A stretch of DNA of 8,462 nucleotides from CBFGRV01 sp965651265 (GCA_965651265.1 CBFGRV010000099.1:1-8462); one strand, 5' to 3'. Shown: positions 1 through 6,076, counted from the first letter of the stretch. The notes: generated by a model not told the origin, from the letters alone. Made by a program: numbers and translations.

Positions 1-1
1 G

Positions 2-94
2 GAAGCCGAGTACGAGCGGCTGCGGGAGCGCTTGAAGCAGGAGCGCCCCGGTCGGCGCCGTCAGATCGGATTCACCGTAAACGGCGAGGACTAG
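2..94 (+). CDS. C-terminal fragment of an unidentified protein
   Basis: An open frame enters from the left edge and ends at TAG (92-94), giving 30 residues that begin EAEYERLRERLKQERPGRRR and end FTVNGED. The stretch is highly charged: an acidic/basic helix-like segment, an arginine-rich patch, then a short hydrophobic strand-like end. That is too little to name a family. It lies on the same strand as the small gene at 250 and is followed by a possible terminator hairpin at 160-180, so it is probably a separate transcription unit. Reality as a gene end is inferred from the clean charged composition and the stop position only. Confidence 0.45.
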   Translation, partial: EAEYERLRERLKQERPGRRRQIGFTVNGED

Positions 95-159
95 CGCCGG
101 CGTCTGCGCCAGCCGTTGCGACGGTCTCGTAACATCGAGCGTTTCGGGTCTAAGTCTTT

Positions 160-180
160 GGCGCAACCGGGTTTTGCGCC
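160..180 (+). terminator. Perfect 7-bp hairpin, possible terminator
   Basis: GGCGCAA (160-166) and TTGCGCC (174-180) form a perfect 7-bp stem around a 7-nt loop. It lies about 65 nt after the stop at 92-94 and is followed by TAATTCT, which is only a weak T-tract. It could end the upstream transcript, although the missing U-run makes intrinsic termination uncertain. The -35-like element of the next promoter begins directly after it. Confidence 0.35.
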
Positions 181-207
181 TAATTCTCTCGACCGTTTTG
201 CCGATAC
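181..207 (+). promoter_or_regulatory. Sigma-28 (FliA)-like promoter candidate
   Basis: GCCGATAC (200-207) matches the flagellar sigma-28 -10 element GCCGATAA at 7 of 8 bases. Exactly 11 nt upstream is TAATTCTC (181-188), which shares only the TAA start and one T with the -35 consensus TAAAGTTT. The 11-nt spacing is the one usual for sigma-28. Transcription would start near 214, leaving a leader of about 36 nt before the ATG at 250. The match gains weight because the downstream protein looks FlgM-like; on sequence alone it is modest. Confidence 0.35.
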
Positions 208-249
208 ATCGAGCGTAAAGCAACGCAGCTCGCACCCTCGAGTAGTCCC

Positions 250-591
250 ATGAACAACCGAAGTACGTCGCCCGAAGCCTCTCCAAATCTTCGTCCAGTG
301 TCGAAAAGGCCGCGTGCCTCCAATGCCGTCTCTGTCAGATCGAATCGACGGGCTCCTCTCCAGCTCGTGCAGCGACGCGCGGACGAATCGCAAGATCTGC
401 GACGGTCGCTCGATCAGATCAAGCAATCACCTGACGCGCAGAGTCGGATGCGCATGCTTTTCGGCTCCGTGTTCACGAAACGGCCCGCCGGTGAGCTCGT
501 CTCCAAGATCCGCGAGGGATACTACCGCAATCCGCACATCGTGCATGCGGTCGCCGTCATGATCTGCGCCGTTTTGGAGAGCGAGCACTGA
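250..591 (+). CDS. Small protein with FlgM-like C-terminus (possible anti-sigma-28 factor)
   Basis: 113 residues, ATG to TGA. Residues 1-50 are rich in Ser, Arg, Pro and Asn and probably disordered. The second half is helical, with a segment around residues 82-110 (ELVSKIREGYYRNPHIVHAV and onward) that resembles the FlgM C-terminal pattern: a V..I..G.Y motif, a short turn, then an I/A-rich helix. FlgM binds and inhibits sigma-28 (FliA) and is small with a disordered N-terminus, so size and layout fit. A sigma-28-like promoter sits just upstream at 181-207. No Shine-Dalgarno sequence precedes the ATG; an in-frame GTG at 298 is an alternative start. The identification rests on pattern memory and could be wrong; the gene itself is likely real. 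It converges with the minus-strand operon, 34 bp from its end. Confidence 0.5.
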   Translation: MNNRSTSPEASPNLRPVSKRPRASNAVSVRSNRRAPLQLVQRRADESQDLRRSLDQIKQSPDAQSRMRMLFGSVFTKRPAGELVSKIREGYYRNPHIVHAVAVMICAVLESEH

Positions 592-625
592 GGGCCGTAG
601 GTGTCCCTTTAGGTCAGCGCGAGCG

Positions 626-1006
626 CTAGTCTAGCCAGGCCGCGCGCCAAAGGTACGGCTCATGCCCATGCCCCGGCGCCTCCACGGAAGCCGGCTGCAG
701 GGACAGGGGCACCCAGCCCTTCTTCATTGCGAGGGTGTCCGTACTCTGCTCCAGGGAATCCCATCGGAGCCGGACGGCGCGAAAGTGCCGACTCTTGCTT
801 TCACCGCTGCGCCGGACCTCCTCGCGAGCGGCCTCCACGACGTCCTCAGCCTCAAACCCGTACAACTCGACGTCATTCATCGTCTGCTCGATGTCCTCCA
901 GGATCCTCACCTGACGGATGATGTCGTCGTACGTGGCGCCGGGCTCCATGTGCTCGAGCAGGCGAAGCGCGGTCTCGCGGGGGGTAAGCGGATTCTTCAG
1001 GGGCAT
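626..1006 (-). CDS. Small antitoxin-like protein, function unknown
   Basis: 126 residues from ATG at 1006 (MPLKNPLTPRETALRLLEHM). This start is chosen over an in-frame TTG at 1021 because GGAG lies 9 nt upstream of the ATG, the clearest ribosome-binding site in the operon. Residues 10-60 (ALRLLEHMEPGATYDDIIRQ then VRILEDIEQTMNDVE) resemble small antitoxin or addiction-module proteins with the pattern ATFDDIxxxxxVxxxIExGLxDVExG. The remaining about 60 residues, with several Trp and a Pro/His-rich end, match nothing I know and exceed such a domain, so the tail could be a lineage extension or the result of a frameshift. No toxin gene is adjacent. It is the last gene of the dnaA-led cluster, 15 nt after the PH-like gene. 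Confidence 0.55.
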   Translation of the reverse strand: MPLKNPLTPRETALRLLEHMEPGATYDDIIRQVRILEDIEQTMNDVELYGFEAEDVVEAAREEVRRSGESKSRHFRAVRLRWDSLEQSTDTLAMKKGWVPLSLQPASVEAPGHGHEPYLWRAAWLD

Positions 1007-1021
1007 GGCCGCTGGCTCCAA

Positions 1022-1354
1022 CTACCCGGCGGTGGCGCGCGCCAGTCGTTCCGAGGCTGCCCGCGCGAACATACGCGCCTCAGTGGCGGAGCGGGCTCGC
1101 ACGGCGAGCTCCCGGCGACCTGCCATAAACCGAACCGCCCAGGCCTTTCCATCCGAAATGCATTCGACCCGCTCAAGATCGGCGTAAGCATGGATGCGCA
1201 GGCAGTAGCCAATCCGCGCATTGTTCAGGCCGAGAATGCGGCGATCGGTGGCCGCGTAGATGCCGTGCTGCGACGAGATCAGCGTGGCCAGCACGCGCTC
1301 ACCCTGCTGCAGGTGTCCCGTCAATCGGTAGTTCAGCTCGACCTCGTGATCCAT
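1022..1354 (-). CDS. Small bacterial PH-like domain protein
   Basis: 110 residues, ATG to TAG, with no signal peptide or membrane segment. It looks like one bacterial PH-like domain (YokE/bPH type): an initial GERVLATL strand (18-25), the characteristic G-x-Y-x-x-T-x-R-R-I turn (GIYAATDRRILGL, 31-43), alternating strands through about residue 90 including an IHAYADLERVE segment, and a closing amphipathic helix rich in Ala and Arg (91-108). Such domains are protein- or lipid-binding modules of mostly unknown role. The start lies 26 nt after the ligase stop and the gene is followed after 15 nt by the antitoxin-like gene, so it is probably cotranscribed. Whether it works with the ligase and exonuclease cannot be told from sequence. 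Confidence 0.65.
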   Translation of the reverse strand: MDHEVELNYRLTGHLQQGERVLATLISSQHGIYAATDRRILGLNNARIGYCLRIHAYADLERVECISDGKAWAVRFMAGRRELAVRARSATEARMFARAASERLARATAG

Positions 1355-1380
1355 GAGCGGCAGTGGTCTCGACCTATCTG

Positions 1381-3030
1381 CTATCTACGCAATTCAGACG
1401 ACTTTTCGTAGGCCAATTCCTCCTCTTCGTGCACCAACTGCAGTTCGGTTCGCGGCTCGACGGTGTCGGCAAACTTCCGGAGGGAGTCCAGCGAATGGGC
1501 GTCGGAAGCGTCCTTCTCCAGCAGCTGTAGAACTCGGGGATTTCGAAGCATGTACCCGGAACGCCGGCGCGGGGAGGGACGGATGTCGTCGAATCCGAGC
1601 CGGAACACGAGCACAGGCTCGATCGCCCGCACGGGCCCGAACCGGTCGACGGTGTGATTACGGATGAACTCGTCGATGACATCGAGAAAGGGTGCGGCGG
1701 GCTCTACATCCGCCCGAGCAATCGGGACGAGATCGTCTCCATCCCACACCCCGAACGTGTATTCGGACGTCGCCCGCGTCCGCCCGCTCTCGACATATAT
1801 AAGGACGGCGTCGATCGTGAAAGGCTCGGCTTTCCAGATCCATGAAGCGTAGGGATCGTCGTACTCGCCATCCAACCGTTTGAGAACCAGGCCTGCGGCG
1901 TCGTGATCGCGGCAGGAGGTGTATAGCTCGATGACTTCGCTCCAGGATGCAGCTTCCACAACGGGGGCACGGTGTATGCGAAGGGCATCGGTGCATGGAC
2001 GGAGGGTCTCATCGAGCATCCGCCGGCGATCCCTGAGAGGGAGATGTCGAATGTCGCGGCCACCGGCCTCGAGGATGTCGGAAGCGAGAAAGCAAATCGG
2101 CGCTGCAGAAAGGAGACTCCTGGATGCGGAGCTGCGATGAAGCCGCGGGCGAAGCGACTTGAAGGGCCCGGGCGCGCCATCGCACCAGGCTACGATTTCG
2201 CCGTCGAGCACGACTCCATCTCGCAGCACGAGCGCGCTGTTGCGGACCTCCGGAAAGGCGTCCGTAAGCAGATCGCTTGCCTCCGACCAGATGAACGAGC
2301 GCCCACCGCGCCGCACGACCTGGACGCGGATGCCGCTCCATTTCCATTCGATGTGCCAGTCAGCAAAGGGGCGTTCGGCCGGCTGTCTGCCGAATCCCGG
2401 GTTGAAAGGCGCCGGTCGATGGAACGGATAGGGTCGGCATCGGCGGTCGTCAGTGCCGTCGGGACGCGTGAGATCCGCGAAAAACTGCTCCGTCGGTTCC
2501 CAGGCTCGCGAGAACCGATAGGCGAGCACGAACGGGTCGAGGCCGGTGACATCCGAGAGCGCGGCGAGCAGAGTCCGCTGCTCGACATCGGACCGGTAAC
2601 TGCCGGTGATCCATCTGTTCCAGACGTGCCGTCCGGAGTGGTCGAGCTCCATCCAGGCCTCTACGATCGCCTGCTTCCTGGCTTCGGCGGACAGGTACTC
2701 GGCCGGGCGCAGGCGCCGCTCCACCCATTCATGCAAAGGCCGGTCGGATCCGGGACCATCTGGAAGGAGGAGGGCCACGGCTTCGGCGAGGTCGCCTACG
2801 GCGGTGTGGGCCTCATCAAACAGCCACGGCGGAAGCCCGGCCGCCTCGGCAGCCCACGCGGCGAGCTCCGTGTTGCGGATTACGCGCTTGAGACGGCGGC
2901 CGCTCAGGAAGTAGAGCGCCCAGGCAGCGTCCTTTGGGGCGGCCCGGGAGAGGTAGTCGGCCAGCGCCGCTTGCTGATGGACCGGCGAGCTGCACTCCAG
3001 CGTCGCGCAGAGATTCGAAAACGCTCGCAT
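1381..3030 (-). CDS. ATP-dependent DNA ligase, exonuclease-associated type, with altered catalytic motifs
   Basis: 549 residues, the usual size for the bacterial ligase that travels with a metallo-beta-lactamase exonuclease (PP_1105-type). Layout: N-terminal DNA-binding domain (about 1-195), nucleotidyltransferase domain (about 220-400), OB domain (about 403-520). Recognisable motifs: I, EWKWSGIR with lysine K230; III, LDGEIV (275-280); IIIa, ASDIL with D318; IV, GLVLKR (380-385); V, WIWK (397-400); then FTIDAVLIYVESG and RFGPVRAIEPVLVFRLGF typical of the OB domain. Deviations from the usual KxDG, EGxxxKR and KWK patterns: Asp to Ser at 232, Glu to Ala at 379, Lys to Ile at 398. The adenylated lysine survives, but ATP/metal contacts may be weakened, so activity is uncertain. 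Its ATG overlaps the exonuclease TAA by one base (TAATG), implying translational coupling. Confidence 0.88.
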   Translation of the reverse strand: MRAFSNLCATLECSSPVHQQAALADYLSRAAPKDAAWALYFLSGRRLKRVIRNTELAAWAAEAAGLPPWLFDEAHTAVGDLAEAVALLLPDGPGSDRPLHEWVERRLRPAEYLSAEARKQAIVEAWMELDHSGRHVWNRWITGSYRSDVEQRTLLAALSDVTGLDPFVLAYRFSRAWEPTEQFFADLTRPDGTDDRRCRPYPFHRPAPFNPGFGRQPAERPFADWHIEWKWSGIRVQVVRRGGRSFIWSEASDLLTDAFPEVRNSALVLRDGVVLDGEIVAWCDGAPGPFKSLRPRLHRSSASRSLLSAAPICFLASDILEAGGRDIRHLPLRDRRRMLDETLRPCTDALRIHRAPVVEAASWSEVIELYTSCRDHDAAGLVLKRLDGEYDDPYASWIWKAEPFTIDAVLIYVESGRTRATSEYTFGVWDGDDLVPIARADVEPAAPFLDVIDEFIRNHTVDRFGPVRAIEPVLVFRLGFDDIRPSPRRRSGYMLRNPRVLQLLEKDASDAHSLDSLRKFADTVEPRTELQLVHEEEELAYEKSSELRR

Positions 3031-4202
3031 TAGCCTACCCGCGATTTCCCGTTGGCGGGCATGGCTGCCGCATCCACATCCACTTCCACATCGAAACCCA
3101 TATCCACATCCTCGCCCGCCTCGACACGTACATCGACACCAGCATCAGCACTTACATCGTGCCCTGCCTCATCATCCACATCGTCACCGGCCGTACGGGC
3201 GAGCTCCGAAGCATCGATTCCGGATGAGCGGAGGTATCGCGCGACCGTGGCGGCGAAGCCGTGCGTCGTGATCACACGTTCGGCGCCGGTCGCCTCGACG
3301 ACATCGAGGAGTTGGGGCCAATCCACGTGGTCCGACAGCACGAAGCCGTGGTCACCCGCCTGACGCCGCCGCTTGCGCGTGCGCATCCACCCGGAGGCGA
3401 AGGCCGTGGAGGCTGCCGGAATGTTCTGCAATTCCACACAGGAGGCACCCGGGGCCACGATGAGCGCCTGCTGCCAGTCGGCCGGCGAGTGATCCGCAGG
3501 CAGCGGAGTCGTCACCGGCAGCGCGATGCCGGTTCGCCGGTAGACAGCCGACATCCGCTCGACCGAATCGGCCGTGTAGATGGGCCCGATGGTCGCGTCC
3601 ACACCGCACAGAAGGCGCTGCGCCTTGCCCAACGAATAGCCGAAGAGCACGCTGGCGAGGCCGAGCGACTGATTACGCCGCCACCAGGCATTGATTTGGT
3701 CAAAGATCGATTCGGGATGCGGCCATCGGTAGATCGGCAGCCCGAAGGTGCATTCGGTGACCAGGACATCGCACGGGACGAGCTCGAACGGCTCGCAGGA
3801 AGGATCGGGATCCGTCTTGTAGTCGCCCGTCACGACCCAGACCTCGCCACCCGCCTCGACGCGAACCTGGGCCGAGCCCAGGATGTGTCCGGCGGGATGG
3901 AAGGAGATTTGGACGCCGTTGATGGTGAACGATCGGCCATAGGGCACCGACTCTACCGCGACGTCTCCGAGTCGGGTTCGGATCAGCGGCTCGCAGGGTT
4001 CCGCGCACAGATACGCCCTGGAGCCCCGGCGCGCATGATCGGAATGCGCATGAGTGATGACGGCCCGATCGACCGCACGGTTCGGGTCGATGTAAAATCC
4101 ACCCGCCTCGCAGTAAAGCCCATGACTGGTTTGTTGGAGAAGCTCGCCCACGGCACTCCCGACGGTTGCCGCGCCGATGAGTTCCGGCCGGTGCGGCTTC
4201 AA
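3030..4202 (-). CDS. DNA-ligase-associated exonuclease (metallo-beta-lactamase/beta-CASP fold)
   Basis: 390 residues. Metal-binding motifs are intact: THAHSDH (50-56, HxHxDH), H106 in PAGHILGS, D127 in TGDYK, and beta-CASP-type residues in TECTFGLP (149-156), SDHVDW (290-295) and TTHG (312-315). This is the family known as ligase-associated exonuclease, related to SNM1/CPSF-type nucleases and thought to process DNA ends before ligation. The domain ends near residue 335. Residues about 339-378 are an acidic Asp/Val/Ala/Glu-rich tail encoded by a degenerate hexamer-like repeat and look like a lineage-specific addition. The start is TTG at 4202, overlapping the dnaA TGA in a TTGA arrangement (4-nt overlap); an in-frame GTG at residue 18 is the alternative. 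No Shine-Dalgarno is seen, so it probably depends on coupling to dnaA translation. Confidence 0.88.
   Translation of the reverse strand: MKPHRPELIGAATVGSAVGELLQQTSHGLYCEAGGFYIDPNRAVDRAVITHAHSDHARRGSRAYLCAEPCEPLIRTRLGDVAVESVPYGRSFTINGVQISFHPAGHILGSAQVRVEAGGEVWVVTGDYKTDPDPSCEPFELVPCDVLVTECTFGLPIYRWPHPESIFDQINAWWRRNQSLGLASVLFGYSLGKAQRLLCGVDATIGPIYTADSVERMSAVYRRTGIALPVTTPLPADHSPADWQQALIVAPGASCVELQNIPAASTAFASGWMRTRKRRRQAGDHGFVLSDHVDWPQLLDVVEATGAERVITTHGFAATVARYLRSSGIDASELARTAGDDVDDEAGHDVSADAGVDVRVEAGEDVDMGFDVEVDVDAAAMPANGKSRVG
3069..3188. repeat. Degenerate CACATC/GACATC-type repeat encoding the acidic exonuclease tail
   Basis: On the plus strand this stretch repeats variants of CACATC, CCACATC, GACACC and CATCGACA many times. 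Read on the minus strand it gives alternating Asp/Val, Glu/Val and Asp/Ala-Gly units at the C-terminus of the exonuclease (residues about 339-378). The units are imperfect, so this is an old or slippage-prone microsatellite-like expansion kept in frame. Confidence 0.6.
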
Positions 4203-5803
4203 GCCGATGCCATCGTGCGGCGCGCCGAGGGTCGCCTCCGATCCAGTAGCTGTTCCACCTCCTCGACCTCGTCGCGGAATGCGGGCTCGAGCTCGATCCG
4301 ATCGCCAATCGTATTACAGGCGTGGATCACCGTCGAGTGGTCGCGCCCGCCGAAGCGAAGCCCGATGCTCTTCAGGGAGTGGGATGTCATCATCTTGCAG
4401 AAATACATGGCGACGTGTCGCGCCGTGACGATCTCTCGCTTGCGCGTCTTTGCCGAGAGCAGCTCCGGCGAGATCTCGTAGAATTGCGCCACAATCCGTT
4501 GGATGTCCTCGATCTCCAGGCGAACCTGGTAATCGTCCACCATGTCACGCAAGATCTCCTTGGCGAGCTCCAGATCGATCTGGCGGCCATACAACTCGGC
4601 GTGGGCCGCCAGTTTCAGCAGTGCTCCCTCGAGTTGACGAATGTTCGCTCGGATGCGCTCGGCAACGAACTCCGCGACCAGGGGATGCAGCGCTACCGCA
4701 TGCTGCGCAGCCTTGTGCTGCAAGATGGCGATCCGCGTCTCCAGGTCCGGCGGCTGGATGTCGGCGCTCAGGCCCCAGCGGAATCGGGATAGGAGACGTT
4801 CCTCGATGCCCGAAATTTCCGACGGCGGACGATCGGCACAGAGGATGATCTGCTTGCCCGTCTGATGCAGCTCATTGAAGACGTGGAAGAATTCTTCCTG
4901 GGTTTTCTCCTTGCCGCCGAAGAACTGCACGTCGTCGACGATGATCAGATCGATTTGCCGGTAGAAGCTCGAGAAGTCGGAGATCCGATTTTCCTGGATG
5001 GATCGGACGAATTGCGAGGTGAACTGCTCGCTCGATACATAGAGGACGCGGTCGAGCTTGCCGCTCTGCGTAACGCGGTTTCCGATGGCCTGAACGATGT
5101 GTGTCTTCCCGAGGCCGACGCCGCCGTAGACCATGAAGGGGTTGAAGCTCGTGCCGCCCGGGTTTTCCGCGATGGCGTACGCCGCGCTGCGAGCGAGGCG
5201 GTTGCAATCGCCCTCGATGAAGGATTCGAAGGTGTACTCCGGCTTCAGTCGGGATTCGTGGATCCAGTACGATTGCGGAGGAGCCGGCATCGGCCGGCCC
5301 CGGGATGGAATCGCCGTCGGCGCGCCCGTGAAAGGAGTGGCCGTGGATATGCCGCCGGATGGAGAGCTGTGCGGGGCTCGACCGAAGGGCGACCCGCCGT
5401 CCCCTGCCGGCGCTCCATCGCCGGCCGAGCGCTCGGGCGAATAGGCGGGGCGCGGCGCCGTGGGGTAAGCCTCGGTCGGATGCGTGCCCCGCAAGTGATC
5501 ATGGAACGGGGCCGCCGCAGGCAGCTCATCGGCTTCGCGCGGAACGACCTCATAGGTGATACAGGTGTTCTGGCCGACGACATCGGTCGCCACCTTCTGG
5601 ATCACGTGCGCGTAGTGGGATTCGAGCCATTCAGTATGGAACGCATCGGGAACGGCGAGCCGGAGCGTGGCCGACTCGTCATGCCGCTCAAAATCCAGAG
5701 GGGTGATAGGGGCAAACCAGGTTCGAAACGACTGCTTGGGAATCTGATCGGAAATCTGGGTGAGGCACGTCTCCCACGTTTTGCGTGCGACAGAAGGAGG
5801 CAT
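4199..5803 (-). CDS. dnaA: Chromosomal replication initiator protein DnaA
   Basis: 534 residues and complete in all four domains. Domain I (about 1-90) has the interaction core WETCLTQISDQIPKQSFRTW. Domain II (about 95-180) is a long Pro/Gly/Ser/Ala-rich linker, longer than in many DnaA proteins. The AAA+ domain III carries Walker A GGVGLGKTH (227-235), Walker B IIVDDVQFF (287-295) and box VII SRFRWGL (339-345) with the arginine. Domain IV ends with SIGLRFGGRDHSTVIHAC (479-496), the DnaA-box recognition helix. DnaA binds 9-mer boxes and opens oriC. ATG at 5803 has no Shine-Dalgarno sequence. A promoter, an operator-like inverted repeat and DnaA boxes lie upstream, so autoregulation is likely. 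It heads the minus-strand operon; having a repair ligase and exonuclease as the next genes instead of dnaN is unusual. Confidence 0.97.
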   Translation of the reverse strand: MPPSVARKTWETCLTQISDQIPKQSFRTWFAPITPLDFERHDESATLRLAVPDAFHTEWLESHYAHVIQKVATDVVGQNTCITYEVVPREADELPAAAPFHDHLRGTHPTEAYPTAPRPAYSPERSAGDGAPAGDGGSPFGRAPHSSPSGGISTATPFTGAPTAIPSRGRPMPAPPQSYWIHESRLKPEYTFESFIEGDCNRLARSAAYAIAENPGGTSFNPFMVYGGVGLGKTHIVQAIGNRVTQSGKLDRVLYVSSEQFTSQFVRSIQENRISDFSSFYRQIDLIIVDDVQFFGGKEKTQEEFFHVFNELHQTGKQIILCADRPPSEISGIEERLLSRFRWGLSADIQPPDLETRIAILQHKAAQHAVALHPLVAEFVAERIRANIRQLEGALLKLAAHAELYGRQIDLELAKEILRDMVDDYQVRLEIEDIQRIVAQFYEISPELLSAKTRKREIVTARHVAMYFCKMMTSHSLKSIGLRFGGRDHSTVIHACNTIGDRIELEPAFRDEVEEVEQLLDRRRPSARRTMASA

Positions 5804-5872
5804 ATGGATACTGGGTGCTGGGTTTAAGGCTGCGAGGGTGGGGCAGATGAGGGTAGAAGAGTGTGCCCAAAA

Positions 5873-5895
5873 CCGGCGTTCATTTTAGACGCCGG
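5873..5895. promoter_or_regulatory. Perfect inverted repeat centred on the dnaA -10 box
   Basis: CCGGCGT (5873-5879) and ACGCCGG (5889-5895) are perfect inverted 7-mers separated by 9 nt. The spacer contains the ATTTTA (5882-5887) that reads TAAAAT on the minus strand, so the dyad axis coincides with the -10 hexamer. A protein bound here would block the dnaA promoter. It does not look like a DnaA box, so the regulator would be another protein. Symmetry is seen directly; the operator role is inferred. Confidence 0.45.
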
Positions 5896-5910
5896 GTGGG
5901 GCGATTGCAA
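5882..5910 (-). promoter_or_regulatory. Candidate dnaA promoter
   Basis: On the minus strand TTGCAA (5910-5905) is followed by a 17-nt spacer and TAAAAT (5887-5882). The -10 matches TATAAT at 5 of 6 positions and the -35 matches TTGACA at 4 of 6. Transcription would begin near 5875, giving a leader of about 70 nt that is strikingly pyrimidine-rich and lacks a Shine-Dalgarno site. Confidence 0.5.
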
Positions 5911-5913
5911 GGA

Positions 5914-5931
5914 AAAGTTGACTACAACTTT
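5914..5931. promoter_or_regulatory. Perfect inverted repeat just upstream of the dnaA -35
   Basis: AAAGTTG (5914-5920), 4 nt, CAACTTT (5925-5931): a perfect 18-bp dyad starting 4 bp upstream of the -35 hexamer. With one bulged A it extends to GGAAA/TTTCC (5911-5933). Its position suits an activator or repressor site, or a cruciform-forming element of the origin. The regulator is not known. Confidence 0.35.
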
Positions 5932-5949
5932 CCAACATGGAATACACGC

Positions 5950-5979
5950 TTTTCTACGGTTTTCCACTCTTTATCCACA
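5950..5979. promoter_or_regulatory. Cluster of three phased DnaA-box-like 9-mers
   Basis: TTATCCACA (5971-5979) is a perfect consensus DnaA box. TTTTCCACT (5960-5968) matches 7 of 9 and TTTTCTACG (5950-5958) 6 of 9. Starts are spaced 10 and 11 bp, placing all three on the same DNA face and orientation. This arrangement is expected for cooperative DnaA binding at oriC or for dnaA autoregulation. It lies about 150-175 bp upstream of the dnaA start. Confidence 0.6.
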
Positions 5980-6034
5980 ACCGGGGCGTTGTACGGGCGG
6001 AGAGCCGGGACGGCCGCTTTTCGCCTTGGGACGG

Positions 6035-6076
6035 CGCATTCCGAGCAGGGAAATGAAGGGCTGGAATGCGTCTTTT
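6035..6076 (+). other. 8-bp inverted repeat with following T-tract
   Basis: CGCATTCC (6035-6042) and GGAATGCG (6063-6070) pair perfectly across a 20-nt loop and are followed by TCTTTT (6071-6076). On the plus strand this resembles an intrinsic terminator with a long loop, yet no gene precedes it on that strand. It could end a small RNA or a divergent transcript, or be a structural element of the origin. Confidence 0.3.

Noticed and set aside
616..635. Bidirectional terminator between the converging genes (AGCGC-GA-GCGCT and GCTAGTCTAGC)
   Set aside because: Loops of 1-2 nt are too small to fold as drawn and no T-run follows on either strand.
662..1411. 249-residue plus-strand open frame over the two small genes
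   Set aside because: It overlaps the PH-like gene, whose domain pattern is convincing, and continues past the operon gene boundaries without family features.
1381..3030. Ligase as a pseudogene
   Set aside because: The frame is intact over full length with all domains and overlapping gene junctions; motif changes alone do not show decay.
1972..3033. 353-residue plus-strand open frame opposite the ligase
   Set aside because: It is antisense to a clear ligase, has Arg/Pro/Gly-rich filler composition and no recognisable motif; long shadow frames are expected in high-GC DNA.
3261..4481. 406-residue plus-strand open frame opposite exonuclease and dnaA
   Set aside because: It spans two conserved minus-strand genes with intact catalytic motifs; no domain pattern of its own.
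4865..5827. 320-residue plus-strand open frame opposite dnaA
   Set aside because: Shadow of the DnaA AAA+ domain; its long acidic runs are mirror products of dnaA codons.
5794..5827. Strong AGGAGG followed by ATG (5804) on the plus strand, a 7-codon frame
   Set aside because: It lies at the antisense of the dnaA start and encodes only MDTGCWV; no plus-strand gene or attenuator structure follows, so it is taken as chance.
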